Shown here piece after piece: positions 50,766 to 60,036 of a stretch of 64,000 bases of DNA. Position 1 is the stretch's first letter. Each line of letters begins with the position of its first letter. The notes under the pieces were generated by a model. That model saw only the letters and a list, made by a program, of their open reading frames with translations, was not told where the DNA came from and ran no database searches. This DNA is from Actinokineospora spheciospongiae (GTDB taxonomy: Bacteria; Actinomycetota; Actinomycetes; Mycobacteriales; Pseudonocardiaceae), in NCBI RefSeq assembly GCF_000564855.1, contig NZ_AYXG01000043.1, positions 1 to 64,000 of the forward strand, in the 5' to 3' direction. The position numbers and the translations under genes were made by a program.

Positions 50766-51641
50766 ATGGCGACTGTGGCGGAGTGGATCGAAGGCGCGCG
50801 GGTGCGGACGTTGCCGAACTCCGTGGCGCCGGTGTTGGTGGGGGCGGGGGCCGCCGTCGCCGGGGGTGGGTTTTCGTGGGGGCGGGCGGTGTTGGCGTTG
50901 GTGGTGTCGTTGTCGTTGCAGGTGGGGGTGAACTACGCCAACGACTACTCCGACGGGGTTCGGGGGACCGATGCCGATCGGGTGGGGCCGTTGCGGTTGG
51001 TGGGGTCGGGGGTGGCCACGCCGGGGTCGGTGAAGGGGGCGGCGTTCGCCTGCTTCGGGATCGGGGCGGTGGCGGGGTTGGTGCTCGTGGCGCTGTCGGG
51101 GTACTGGTGGCTGCTGCTGTTGGGGGCCGTGAGCATCGCGGGTGCCTGGTTCTACACCGGGGGGGACAAGCCGTACGGGTACTCCGGGTGGGGGGAGGTC
51201 GCGGTCTTCCTGTTCTTCGGGGTGTTCGCGGTGTTGGGGACCGAGTACGTGCAGACCGGGCGGGTCAGTTGGGTCGGGGTCGGCGGGGCGGTGGCGATGG
51301 GGGGGTTCTCCGCGGCCGTGCTGGTGGCGAACAACCTGCGGGACGTGCCGACCGACCGGGTGGCGGGGAAGAACACGCTGGCGGTGCGGCTCGGGGAGGA
51401 GCGGACCCGGGTCCTCTACGCCGCCCTGGTGGTGCTGCCGTTCCTGGTGAGCGTGGCGCTGGTGTTGTGGACGCCGTGGGCGTTGGTGGGGGTCGTGGCG
51501 GTTGTGCTGGTGGTCCCTGGGTTGAAGCTGGTGCTGGGCAAGGAGACCGGGCTCAACCTGATCCCCGTGTTGAAGCAGACCGGGTTGGCGATGCTGCTCT
51601 GGGCGGCCGTCACCACCGCCGTCCTCGCCCTCGCCCGGTAG
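50766..51641 (+). CDS. menA: 1,4-dihydroxy-2-naphthoate polyprenyltransferase
   Basis: UbiA-family membrane prenyltransferase attaching the isoprenoid tail to DHNA. The 291-residue protein has about eight or nine helices; the first aspartate-rich site is NYANDYSDGVRGTDADRVGP and the second is NNLRDVPTDRVAGKNTLAVR. The start (ATEWIEGARVRTLPNSVAPV-like) is typical of MenA. The codon choice is more G-ending and T-containing than neighbouring genes. The product feeds MenG at 58.5 kb. Confidence 0.95.
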   Translation: MATVAEWIEGARVRTLPNSVAPVLVGAGAAVAGGGFSWGRAVLALVVSLSLQVGVNYANDYSDGVRGTDADRVGPLRLVGSGVATPGSVKGAAFACFGIGAVAGLVLVALSGYWWLLLLGAVSIAGAWFYTGGDKPYGYSGWGEVAVFLFFGVFAVLGTEYVQTGRVSWVGVGGAVAMGGFSAAVLVANNLRDVPTDRVAGKNTLAVRLGEERTRVLYAALVVLPFLVSVALVLWTPWALVGVVAVVLVVPGLKLVLGKETGLNLIPVLKQTGLAMLLWAAVTTAVLALAR

Positions 51642-51733
51642 CCGTCAAGCCCGCCCGCGCCCCCCGCTCCCGCCCGGGAGGCCGGCGCAGGCACGACGAA
51701 CGCCCCCGGCACCCACAGCCGCGCGTGCACCGG

Positions 51734-52591
51734 TCAGCGCACCCGTTCGTGGAGCCCGCGCACGCGGGCCTCCACCTCGGACAGGGAGGTGCCGGGGCGG
51801 GCGGTCTCCCAGTCGGCCAGGGCGCGGAGGTAGTCGCGGGACAGGTCGCCGAGTTCCGGGGTCGGGGGGAGGTGGACCATCCGCGCGGCGACCAGGGCCA
51901 GTTCGGCCCCCAGGTCCGCCCGGCGCTCCCGCCACGCCGCGCGCTCGCGCCGCCGGTCGTCGAGGCGGGCGAGGCCGCGCTCCAGCAGCCCGGACCCGCC
52001 GTGCACGCCCACCACGACGGCGCCGACCAGGGCGACGGGGAGCAGGTGGCGGTACGCCGGGGAGTGGAACGCGCGGACCTCGCGCAGCAGCTTGCCGCGG
52101 GCGAGGTCGTTGTCGTACATCGCGGCGAGCTGCTCGGCCATGGCCCGGTGGTCGTGGCGGAGGAACTGGGTGGTGTTGTCGTAGGCGGTCCAGTTGGCGA
52201 AGTCCCAGCCGAAGCGGTCGGTGGTGAGCGGCAGGTCGTCGCTCTCGCAGCCGTGCTCGAACCGGCCGTCGACGACCAGGACGTTCACGATGCCGTCGAT
52301 GGCGTCGGTGACGGCCGCGCAGCTCTCGGACTCGTCCGCGGCGAGCGGTGACCCGGCGGCGACGACCACCATGGTCAGCGGGCGCTCCCCGAACGCCCGC
52401 CGGACCCCGTCCGCGTCGACGCCCGCCACCCCCGGCTCGACCCACACCGCGTCCCGGTCCAGCGCCGCCACCGCCGACCGCGCCGGTGAGAACAGCAGCA
52501 GCAGGTCCGCCCAGCTCAGGAACACCACCGCGGCCACGCCCAGCGCGACCAGCCAGCGGCGCGGCACCACCCACCCCGCCCGCGCGCTCAC
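51734..52591 (-). CDS. Membrane protein of unknown function, second of a pair
   Basis: A 285-residue protein with an N-terminal helix (WLVALGVAAVVFLSWADLLL), an extracytoplasmic domain of about 140 residues with two cysteines (ESCAAV, EHGCES), a second helix (HLLPVALVGAVVVGVHG) and a cytosolic Arg/Glu-rich coiled tail. No family recognised. It overlaps the preceding gene by four bases (GTGA), so the two make a coupled pair and probably a complex. Confidence 0.7.
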   Translation of the reverse strand: MSARAGWVVPRRWLVALGVAAVVFLSWADLLLLFSPARSAVAALDRDAVWVEPGVAGVDADGVRRAFGERPLTMVVVAAGSPLAADESESCAAVTDAIDGIVNVLVVDGRFEHGCESDDLPLTTDRFGWDFANWTAYDNTTQFLRHDHRAMAEQLAAMYDNDLARGKLLREVRAFHSPAYRHLLPVALVGAVVVGVHGGSGLLERGLARLDDRRRERAAWRERRADLGAELALVAARMVHLPPTPELGDLSRDYLRALADWETARPGTSLSEVEARVRGLHERVR

Positions 52592-53925
52592 GGCGCCACC
52601 CCCAGCAGCCCCGCGGCCTCGGTGAGCTGGTCCCGCGCGGTCCGCGCCGCCCCCCGCGCGGTCGGCAGGTCGCCGTCCGCCGCGAGCAGGTCCCTGGCCG
52701 CGCCGTACCGCTCGGTGGCGCTGGTGACCAGGTCGGCGGCCCGGCCGTCGCGGGCCAGGCCGTCGAGCCGGGCGATCTCGCCGGCCAGGGCGGTGACCTC
52801 GGCGGCGAGCCGGTTCCGGGCGACCCGCTCGGCCACCGCCCGCTCCCGCCGCAGCCGGGACGGGCGGTGGCGCAGCGCGACCGGCACCCCGACCAGCAGC
52901 ACCGCCGCACCGGCGAACGCCCACGGCGCCACCGCCGCTGCCCAGGCCGGCGGGCCCGCGTCGGCCGACGGGGCGACCAGGGCGGCAGCCCGGGCCGCCC
53001 TGGTCCCGCCGACTTCCTCGACCAGCAGCGACCCCAGTCGCAGCGGGTCCGGGCCCCACTCGGCGAGCCGGAAGAAGTTCTGCCCGTAGTAGGCGTCGCG
53101 GGCGGTGCGGGCGACGTCGGGTTCCGGGCCCGCCATGTCCACCCAGCGCCCGCGGACGACGACCACCAGGTCGCGCGGGAAGCGGGCGCCCAGGCGGTGG
53201 ACGAGGTCGGTGGCCGGACCCGCGGGCAGCACGGCGATCCGCACCGCCAGGTCCGGCCCGGCCCGCGACCACCGCTCGTCCTTCTCGGCGGCGGGCACGC
53301 CGGGGCCGGTGTGCACCGAGCGGGCGGCGAGGTCGGCGGCGACCCGCTCGACCTGCGCGGCCTCGGCGGGCACCGGGGCGGCGGGCTCGGTGTGCGGGCG
53401 GTCCTCGGTCAGGGCGGTCAGCACGAACTCGGTCAGGTCCGCGGTGCCGAGGACGGCCGCGACCTCGGCCATGTTCTCCGGTCCGATCAACCGGTGGCTG
53501 CGCCCCACCTCCACCCGCAGGCCGCTCACCACGACCAGCCGGTCCCCGCCGTGCTCGTCCCGCAACCTGCGGAGCTCGTCGCGGTGGCGGTCGCGGCTGT
53601 CGGTGCCGGAGAACGGCAGCAGCAGCAGCTTCCAGCCCGCCCGCTCCAGCTCCGGGCGCACCCGGCCCTCGTCGACGACGGCGGGGGCGCCGGGGAGCCG
53701 GGCGACGTGGTCGTCCGCCAGCGCCCGCACGGCCTCCTCGGCGGTCCAGGGGATCGGCGCGTCCGCGGCGGTGGTCGTGGTGGTCGTCGGGGCGGAGACC
53801 GGGGGCTCACCGCCGTGGGTGGCCAGGAACCTGATGCCCGCGATGACGAACGGCGTGCTGAACAGCAGGAGCACCACTAGGACGACCAGGGTCGTGTCCC
53901 GCCGCGCGCTCTCACCCTTCGCCAC
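52588..53925 (-). CDS. Membrane protein of unknown function, first of a pair
   Basis: A 445-residue protein: N-terminal helix (TTLVVLVVLLLFSTPFVIAG), then a large extracytoplasmic part (about residues 30-325) containing two similar alpha/beta stretches (GWKLLLLPFSGTDSRDRHRD; DLAVRIAVLPAGPATDLVHR), a second helix (WAFAGAAVLLVGVPVAL) and a basic coiled C-terminus. The architecture mirrors that of its partner. The segment resembles TPM-domain-like folds only loosely. GTG 53925 is leaderless with TATGCT six bases upstream on the minus strand. Confidence 0.7.
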   Translation of the reverse strand: MAKGESARRDTTLVVLVVLLLFSTPFVIAGIRFLATHGGEPPVSAPTTTTTTAADAPIPWTAEEAVRALADDHVARLPGAPAVVDEGRVRPELERAGWKLLLLPFSGTDSRDRHRDELRRLRDEHGGDRLVVVSGLRVEVGRSHRLIGPENMAEVAAVLGTADLTEFVLTALTEDRPHTEPAAPVPAEAAQVERVAADLAARSVHTGPGVPAAEKDERWSRAGPDLAVRIAVLPAGPATDLVHRLGARFPRDLVVVVRGRWVDMAGPEPDVARTARDAYYGQNFFRLAEWGPDPLRLGSLLVEEVGGTRAARAAALVAPSADAGPPAWAAAVAPWAFAGAAVLLVGVPVALRHRPSRLRRERAVAERVARNRLAAEVTALAGEIARLDGLARDGRAADLVTSATERYGAARDLLAADGDLPTARGAARTARDQLTEAAGLLGVAP

Positions 53926-54017
53926 CGAAGGAGCATAGGCAGTGCACCCCCGGACCGGCGCAAACCACCCATAGCGCACGGGACGGTCACCGCCGGTCAT
54001 CCCGCTACGCTCGTCGT

Positions 54018-54485
54018 GTGACAGCCGAGCCCGATCGCTCCCAGCCGGTCCGCCGCACGACCGCGATCGTGGCGATCGGTGTCGCCGGGCTGCTGACCGT
54101 CCTCGGCCTGCTCCTGGTCATCGGCGCCTTCACCGAGGACTCGGCGATCGAGTCCGACACCGGCCGGGCCAACGCCGACGTGGTCAGCGTGGCCTTCGGC
54201 CGCACCCTGGTCCGCTTCCAGACCCCCGACGGCGCCGAGCACACCCCGTCGGGGGGCGTGCTCTACCCCGAGGCGCTGGAGGAGGGGCAGGTCGTGCGGG
54301 TGGAGTACGACCAGGGCAACCCGGACCTGGTGCGGGTCGCCGGTCGCGGCGCGACGCTGACCGTGCTGCCGGTGAGCACCACCCTGCTGGTCGGGTGGCT
54401 GGTCGTCGGCGGGCTGGTCTGGTGGTTGCGCAGCCGGGGCCCGCTGCACATCCGCCCGCTGCTGCCGCGCCGCATCCGCGTGTGA
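54018..54485 (+). CDS. DUF3592-type membrane protein
   Basis: A 155-residue protein with a helix at each end (IVAIGVAGLLTVLGLLLVIG; LLVGWLVVGGLVWWL) and a beta-rich extracytoplasmic domain between them (VVSVAFGRTLVRFQTPDG; GQVVRVEYDQGNPDLVRVAG), which is the DUF3592 pattern. Function unknown. Leaderless GTG with TACGCT (54006-54011) six bases upstream, divergent from the membrane pair. Confidence 0.82.
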   Translation: MTAEPDRSQPVRRTTAIVAIGVAGLLTVLGLLLVIGAFTEDSAIESDTGRANADVVSVAFGRTLVRFQTPDGAEHTPSGGVLYPEALEEGQVVRVEYDQGNPDLVRVAGRGATLTVLPVSTTLLVGWLVVGGLVWWLRSRGPLHIRPLLPRRIRV

Positions 54486-54499
54486 CGGTCCCGCGCTGA

Positions 54500-55501
54500 T
54501 CAGTACCGGTTCGGCCGGTGGTCGTCCGGGGTGGGGAAGTGCTGGGGTGCGTACTGCTGCGGCACCTGCCGCCCGCCCGTGGGCTGCTGGGGGATGGTGC
54601 CCTGGTGGTACCCGGGCTGCGCAGGCCAGTCCTGGGTGAACTGGCCCTGGCCGTACGGCTGCTCCGGCGGGTACTGGCTCTGCCGGGGCGGACCCGCGGG
54701 GACCGCCTGGGCCGGGTGGGCGCCGTGGGCCGCGTGGGCGAACCCCTGCTGGTAGTAGGCGGCGCGCTGCTGCTCGGCCTGCCTGCGGGCGGTGTTGGCC
54801 TCCACCTGCTCGCGCATCCGGGGGATCTCCTGCTCGGCCCGGTCGAGCCACCGGGTCCAGCGCTGCTGCATCGGCTTGATCAGACCACCGCCGACGCCGA
54901 TGACCGCGATGCCGCCGATGGTGGCCAGGACGGTGATGAGGACGGGGGTGGTGACGGTGGTGGCGACGCCGACCTGGTTCAGCGCGGCGATCACCCCGAG
55001 CCCGACGACGAACACCGAGGCGGCGGTGGCCACGACCTTGCCGTAGGACAGCCCGCCCATCGCATTGGTGATGAAGTCCTTGGCGGCCTTGGCGATGGCC
55101 GCGGCCACCACGACGATGACGATCGCCACGGCGGCCCTGGGCAGCCACGCCACGATATCGCCGAGGAGCTGCGAGACCGGGTTGCTGCCCCACACGCCGA
55201 AGGCGAGCTGCAGGGTGATCAGCAGGACCGCGTAGCGGACGAGCTTGGCGATGACGTCCGAGGCGTCGTACTCCGACCTGGCCAGCGCGGTCTTGACCCC
55301 GCCGCGCTCGACGACCCGGTCGAACCCGACCCGCTCCAGGACGGCGTTGACCGCCTTGGCCAGGAGCCTCGCCACGAACCATCCGATCACCAGGACGAGC
55401 AGGAACCCGAGCAGCCTGGGCGCGGAGGTGACCACCACCTGCCACGCCTGGGACAGGCCGCTCCCGAAGTCCACGGCGGCCACGGTCGATGTCGACGTCA
55501 C
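54500..55501 (-). CDS. Mechanosensitive-channel-like membrane protein (TM-helix repeat family)
   Basis: A 333-residue protein with helices at about residues 28-50, 88-103, 115-140, 152-172 and 178-205, including the repeated motif RLLGFLLVLVIGWFVARLLA seen in CmpX/PF05552 proteins, related to MscS. The C-terminal 110 residues are a Gln/Pro/Ala/His-rich disordered tail (QQRAAYYQQGFAHAAHGAHP). GTG start with GGGGAAGG upstream. It may sense membrane tension. Confidence 0.8.
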   Translation of the reverse strand: MTSTSTVAAVDFGSGLSQAWQVVVTSAPRLLGFLLVLVIGWFVARLLAKAVNAVLERVGFDRVVERGGVKTALARSEYDASDVIAKLVRYAVLLITLQLAFGVWGSNPVSQLLGDIVAWLPRAAVAIVIVVVAAAIAKAAKDFITNAMGGLSYGKVVATAASVFVVGLGVIAALNQVGVATTVTTPVLITVLATIGGIAVIGVGGGLIKPMQQRWTRWLDRAEQEIPRMREQVEANTARRQAEQQRAAYYQQGFAHAAHGAHPAQAVPAGPPRQSQYPPEQPYGQGQFTQDWPAQPGYHQGTIPQQPTGGRQVPQQYAPQHFPTPDDHRPNRY

Positions 55502-55569
55502 AGCCTTCCCCTTTCCGTCACGGACCAGGGGCCTACCCGGGGTTCGGGGGCGTACACGCGGACCACGCG

Positions 55570-56331
55570 TCAGGGGGTCAGCCCACGGTAGAAGTCGAGC
55601 AGCACCGGGGCCAGCACGCCCTCCTCGACCTGGTGGGTCTGCTCCGGCAGCACGGCGACGGTGACGTCCGGCAGCGCCGCCGCGGCGGCCCGGGCGCCGC
55701 GCACCAGGGCCTCCGGGCTGGCACCGCCGTGGCAGACCAGGGCGGGGACGGCGACCGCGGACAGGTCCGGCACCGAACCGTCACCGACGACCCGCCCGTC
55801 GTAGGGCAGCGTGTGCGCCATGCCCACCAGGTGGCCCCAGGCCGGGCCGCGGCGCACGGCGTCGACCGCCTCCGCGGGCATCCCGGTCACCTCCAGGAAC
55901 GCCACCACCGCGCCCTCCCGGTCGCCCGCGGCGATCCGGGCCTCCTGCTCCTCGGCGTAGGTCGGCGACCCGGCGCCGAACGGCGGCTCGTACACCGCGA
56001 CCCGCTCCGCGGGCACCCCCGCCGCCACGGCCTTGAGCACCAGCACCCCGCCCGAGGACATCCCGTAGAGCCGCGCGCTCCCGCCGACGGCCCCGACCAC
56101 CGCGGCGAGGTCCTCGAACTCCCGTTCCACGGCGTACCCCGGCGCGTCCCCGCTGCCGCCGCGCCCGCGCCGGTGGTAGCTGACCGCGCTGAACTCCCCG
56201 GCCAGCCCGGCCGCCAACCCCGCGGTCGACCCGGCGTCCATGAACGCCCCGCCGACCAGCACCACCGGCGGCCCCGACCCCACCACGTCGAACTCGACCC
56301 CGACACCGTCCGCCGAACGCACCTTCGCCAT
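55570..56331 (-). CDS. Alpha/beta hydrolase
   Basis: A 253-residue alpha/beta-hydrolase fold protein: oxyanion region VVLVGGAFMDAG, nucleophile elbow YGMSSGGVLVLK (serine), acid probably in the region after strand 7, and histidine in EQTHQVEEG. Substrate unknown. ATG 56331 is preferred; the frame extends upstream by 12 residues. It is separated by a short tandem duplication from the IMPase-like gene. Confidence 0.85.
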   Translation of the reverse strand: MAKVRSADGVGVEFDVVGSGPPVVLVGGAFMDAGSTAGLAAGLAGEFSAVSYHRRGRGGSGDAPGYAVEREFEDLAAVVGAVGGSARLYGMSSGGVLVLKAVAAGVPAERVAVYEPPFGAGSPTYAEEQEARIAAGDREGAVVAFLEVTGMPAEAVDAVRRGPAWGHLVGMAHTLPYDGRVVGDGSVPDLSAVAVPALVCHGGASPEALVRGARAAAAALPDVTVAVLPEQTHQVEEGVLAPVLLDFYRGLTP

Positions 56332-56400
56332 GGCGCCCAGCCTCCCGCACCCCACCGACAATCCCACCAGTCCCGATCGCCAGTTCCGATCGCCAGTTCC

Positions 56401-57219
56401 TCAGCCGCCGCGCCACCAGCCCAGCGCCTGCTCGGCCACCCCCGGCGCCGCCACCAGCAGCCCGTCCGCGGGCAACCGCACCGCGTCGCGCCCCGACCGG
56501 TCCAGCACCACCGCCCCCGACTCCGAGGCCAGCGCCACCGCGGCGGCCACCTCGTGCTCCCGGCAGCCGTGCAGCACCGCCGCCGCCGCGTGCCCCAGCG
56601 CCACCTGGGCGACCGCCAGCGCCGACGAGCCGAGCACCCGCACCCGCGCCGCGGCCGCCCCCGCCCGCTCGATGAACCCGGCCAGCCCCGGCCACGGCCC
56701 ACCCGACACCAGTTCCGTGCACACGATCGCCCCCGCCACCGAGGTGCGGTCCCGCAGCGCGATCCGCACCCCGTTCACCCGCGCCCCGCGCGCCCTGGCC
56801 GCGGCGTAGATGCGGCCGCGGAACGGGTCGGCGACCACCCCGACCACCGGGCCGTCCGCGTCGACCAGGGCCAGGCTGTAGGCGCACCAGGGGATGCCCG
56901 CGGCGTAGTTGGCGGTGCCGTCGAGCGGGTCGACCACCCAGCGGTAGCGGGACCCGGCCTCGGCGCCGAAGGCGGAGCTGACCACCGGGATACCGGGGAA
57001 CTCCGCGGTCAGCACCCGCCGGGTGTGCCGCTCCAGGGTGTGGTCGGTGTCGGTGACCCAGTCGAACGGCGACTCCGGGGTGTCCAGGACCGCGTCCCGG
57101 CCCGCCGTCGCGGTGATCACGTCGGTGGCGTCGTTGGCGAGCCTGCCCGCGGTCTCCAGGGCCCTGGAGAGCAGCCCGGGGTCCACCTGGCCGCGCGGAC
57201 GCGGTGACATGAGGGTCAT
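56401..57219 (-). CDS. Inositol-monophosphatase-family protein with altered metal site
   Basis: A 272-residue IMPase-fold protein. The core motif WVVDPLDGTANYAAGIPW is intact and DWVTDTDHTLER fits the first motif, but the GEE motif is replaced by SAFGAEAG and the C-terminal WDxA motif by REHEVAAAV (His-Glu for Trp-Asp). It may have altered metal binding or substrate choice. An alternative start is ATG 57210. It is divergent from the mannosyltransferase gene. Confidence 0.85.
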   Translation of the reverse strand: MTLMSPRPRGQVDPGLLSRALETAGRLANDATDVITATAGRDAVLDTPESPFDWVTDTDHTLERHTRRVLTAEFPGIPVVSSAFGAEAGSRYRWVVDPLDGTANYAAGIPWCAYSLALVDADGPVVGVVADPFRGRIYAAARARGARVNGVRIALRDRTSVAGAIVCTELVSGGPWPGLAGFIERAGAAAARVRVLGSSALAVAQVALGHAAAAVLHGCREHEVAAAVALASESGAVVLDRSGRDAVRLPADGLLVAAPGVAEQALGWWRGG

Positions 57220-57374
57220 GCCGACCTAGGGTGACCACCTCTGGTGTCCGGTTCACGACCCCCAGGTGACCAAACGACGATGGTCGGGCCAAGGTCGCGC
57301 GGGGCACCGGCTGTTCGGCGGCCGTTCGCCCGACTGCCACGCCCAGGTCGATCCCGGCTGCGACGGTCGGACCC

Positions 57375-58484
57375 GTGCGCGTCGCCATCGTCACCGAGAG
57401 CTTCCTGCCGCAGGTCAACGGGGTCGCGAATTCCGTGCTGCGGGTGGTGGAGCACCTGCAGCGCCGGGGCCACCCGGCGCTCGTCGTGGCCCCCGGGCCC
57501 GGCCAGGACCGATACCGGCACGCCGAGGTCACCCGGGTCCCGGCGGTCGGTGTACCGCTGATCACATCGCTGCCGATCGGGGTGCCCACCCGCCGGGTGC
57601 TCACCGAACTGGCCGCGTTCGACCCGGACGTGGTGCACCTGGCGTCACCGTTCGTGCTCGGCGCGGGCGGGCTGTGGGCGGCCAACCGGCTCGGGGTGCC
57701 GACGGTCGCGGTGTACCAGACCGACGTCGCCGGGTTCGCCGCCGCCTACGGCCTCAGCCGCGGCTCCCGGGCGGCCTGGCGCTGGATTCGCAGGCTGCAC
57801 GCGGGCGCGGACCGGACCCTGGCCCCGTCGACCGCCGCGGTCGACGACCTCACCGCGCACGGCGTGCCCCGCGTGCACCGCTGGGGCCGCGGCGTCGACA
57901 CCGACCGGTTCCGCCCGGACCGCGCCAGCCGGGCGCTGCGCGCGGAGCTGGCGCCGAACGGGGAACTGCTCGTCGGCTACGTCGGCAGGCTCGCCCCGGA
58001 GAAGCAGGTCCACCGGCTCGCCGCCCTGCACGGGGTACCCGGGGTCCGGGTGGTCGTCGTCGGCGAGGGGCCCGCCGAGGAGTCGCTGCGCGCCCTGCTG
58101 CCCGGTGCCGCGTTCCTCGGCTTCCGCGACGGCACCGCGCTGGCCGAGGCCTACGCCAGCCTCGACGTGTTCGTGCACACCGGCCCGCACGAGACCTTCT
58201 GCCAGGCCGTGCAGGAGGCGATGGCCTCCGGGCTGCCGGTGATCGCCCCGGACGCGGGCGGCCCGCGCGACCTGGTCCGCCCCGGCCGCACCGGGCTGCT
58301 GCTCGACCCGGCGGAGTTCGACCTGCGCGGCGCCGTCGACCGGCTGGCCGACCCGCTGACCCGCCGCCGGATGGGCGCCGCGGGCCGCGCCGCGGTCCGC
58401 GACCGGGGCTGGCCGGGGGTGTGCGAGGAGTTGCTGGGCCACTACCGGGCGGTGCTCGACGACACCCGTGCGGTGGCCGCCTGA
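57375..58484 (+). CDS. GT4 glycosyltransferase, MgtA-like mannosyltransferase
   Basis: A 369-residue GT-B enzyme. N-terminus [20 protein letters not shown], central [15 protein letters not shown] and [15 protein letters not shown], and the nucleotide-sugar E-x7-E region [20 protein letters not shown]. It is close to M. tuberculosis Rv0557 (MgtA, GDP-mannose-dependent, lipomannan-related glycolipids), which also lies just before the menaquinone methyltransferase gene. The acceptor in this organism is inferred. GTG start. Confidence 0.88.
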   Translation: MRVAIVTESFLPQVNGVANSVLRVVEHLQRRGHPALVVAPGPGQDRYRHAEVTRVPAVGVPLITSLPIGVPTRRVLTELAAFDPDVVHLASPFVLGAGGLWAANRLGVPTVAVYQTDVAGFAAAYGLSRGSRAAWRWIRRLHAGADRTLAPSTAAVDDLTAHGVPRVHRWGRGVDTDRFRPDRASRALRAELAPNGELLVGYVGRLAPEKQVHRLAALHGVPGVRVVVVGEGPAEESLRALLPGAAFLGFRDGTALAEAYASLDVFVHTGPHETFCQAVQEAMASGLPVIAPDAGGPRDLVRPGRTGLLLDPAEFDLRGAVDRLADPLTRRRMGAAGRAAVRDRGWPGVCEELLGHYRAVLDDTRAVAA

Positions 58485-58508
58485 GGCGTTTCTCGTACGC
58501 TGCCGCAC

Positions 58509-59195
58509 ATGGCGCGCGCCGGTTTGGACAAGGACCCGCACGACATCGCCGAGATGTTCGACGGTGTCGCCCAAGGCTACGACCGCACCAACACGGTCAT
58601 GACACTCGGGTTCGACCGCCGCTGGCGCGAGCAGACCCGCCGCGTCCTCGACGCCCGCCCGGGGGAGCGGGTCCTCGACCTCGCCGCGGGCACCGCGGTG
58701 TCCACCGTGGAGTACGCCCGCTCCGGCGCCTGGTGCGTCGCCGCCGACTTCTCGCTGCCGATGCTCTCCGGCGGCGCGGGCCGGGGCGTGCCCAGGGTCG
58801 CCGCGGACGCCTTCCACCTCCCGTTCGCCGACGAGGCGTTCGACGCGGTCACCGTCACCTTCGGACTGCGCAACATGGTCCCCACGGTGGAGGCCCTCGC
58901 CGAGATGCGCCGCGTCGTGCGGCCGGGCGGGCGGCTGGTGGTGTGCGAGGTGTCCCAGCCGCCGCTGCGCACCCTGCGCTGGCTCTACCACAACACGGTG
59001 CTGCGGGCGCTGCCGCTGATCACCCGCCCGTTCTCCTCCAACGGCGAGGCCTACGCCTACCTGGCGGAGTCCATGCGCGACTGGCACGACCAGCGCTCGG
59101 TCGCCGAACTGGTGGCCAAGGCGGGCTGGACCGAGGTCGAGTGGCGCAACCTCACCTTCGGCGTGGTCGCCCTGCACCGCGCGGTCAAGCCGTGA
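58509..59195 (+). CDS. menG: Demethylmenaquinone methyltransferase
   Basis: SAM-dependent methylation of demethylmenaquinone, the last essential step of menaquinone synthesis. The 228-residue protein has the UbiE/MenG N-terminus ([20 protein letters not shown]), SAM motif [36 protein letters not shown] and [15 protein letters not shown]. It is leaderless with TACGCT (58496-58501) seven bases before the ATG. Overlaps the opposing DUF4328 gene by 11 bp. Confidence 0.95.
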   Translation: MARAGLDKDPHDIAEMFDGVAQGYDRTNTVMTLGFDRRWREQTRRVLDARPGERVLDLAAGTAVSTVEYARSGAWCVAADFSLPMLSGGAGRGVPRVAADAFHLPFADEAFDAVTVTFGLRNMVPTVEALAEMRRVVRPGGRLVVCEVSQPPLRTLRWLYHNTVLRALPLITRPFSSNGEAYAYLAESMRDWHDQRSVAELVAKAGWTEVEWRNLTFGVVALHRAVKP

Positions 59196-59892
59196 CCGCC
59201 TCCCGCCCGGTCTGCCACCGGTCCACCCGCCGCATCAGGTAGAGCACCGCCGCCGCGGCCACGACCGTCAGCCCCGCGCCCACCGCGGCGGCGGCGTACA
59301 CGGCCCCGAACGCGGCCACCGCGTGCCCGCCCGCCAGCACCACCCCGACCGCCTCGGCCAGCAGGGACAGCAGGGACGCGCCCCACCACAGCCCGACGAC
59401 CCACCCGGTCGGCACCGCCCGCAGGTCGGCCCCGCGCGGCGGCACGTCCGGGTTGCTCGCCCGCCACACGTCGGACACCACCACCGCGGGCAGCCACAGG
59501 TTCAGCCCCGGCACGAACCAGGCCCCCACCACCCACCCCGGCCCCAACCGGTGCGGCGCCGCGCAGATCCGCGCCGAGTTCGCCCGGGCCCGCCGCAGCC
59601 AGGTCGCGAAGGCCGCCGTGGACGCCACCGACCCGACCAGCCACACCCAGGCCAGCGTCACCGCCCGCCCGTTGGCGGCCACGAGCTGCGCCGCCTCCGC
59701 CGCCGGGTCGCGCACCAGCGCGTAGGAACCCCACGCCTGCCAGGCCGCCGAGCAGGCGACCAGCGCGGTGACCGCGATCAACCCGGACGCGGTGCAGCGG
59801 GCGGTGTGCGCGGGCCGCACGATCGGCACGTCGTCCGGCGGTGCGGCGGGCGCGTGGTCGTCCGTCCGCGCCACACCGGTCATCTCGGTCAT
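59185..59892 (-). CDS. DUF4328 membrane protein
   Basis: A 235-residue protein with about five helices. The stretch [20 protein letters not shown] followed by [10 protein letters not shown] is the DUF4328 hallmark. Function unknown. It converges on menG, overlapping by 11 bp. Confidence 0.85.
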   Translation of the reverse strand: MTEMTGVARTDDHAPAAPPDDVPIVRPAHTARCTASGLIAVTALVACSAAWQAWGSYALVRDPAAEAAQLVAANGRAVTLAWVWLVGSVASTAAFATWLRRARANSARICAAPHRLGPGWVVGAWFVPGLNLWLPAVVVSDVWRASNPDVPPRGADLRAVPTGWVVGLWWGASLLSLLAEAVGVVLAGGHAVAAFGAVYAAAAVGAGLTVVAAAAVLYLMRRVDRWQTGREAVTA

Positions 59893-60036
59893 CGAGGGTG
59901 CGTCTCCTGGCGGGCCGTGGTCGACCCGGGGAACATCGTGACCCGCCGTACACCCGTTTCACCAGACCCCGGCGCCGGTGTCCCACGCGGGCGCTGCGCG
60001 GACGGGCCGCTCCCGGCACGCCCTAGACTGGGCGGC

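Noticed and set aside
56373-56398. 13-bp tandem duplication CCGATCGCCAGTT
   Set aside because: Two copies between genes look like a simple slippage event; no further structure or binding-site logic is visible.
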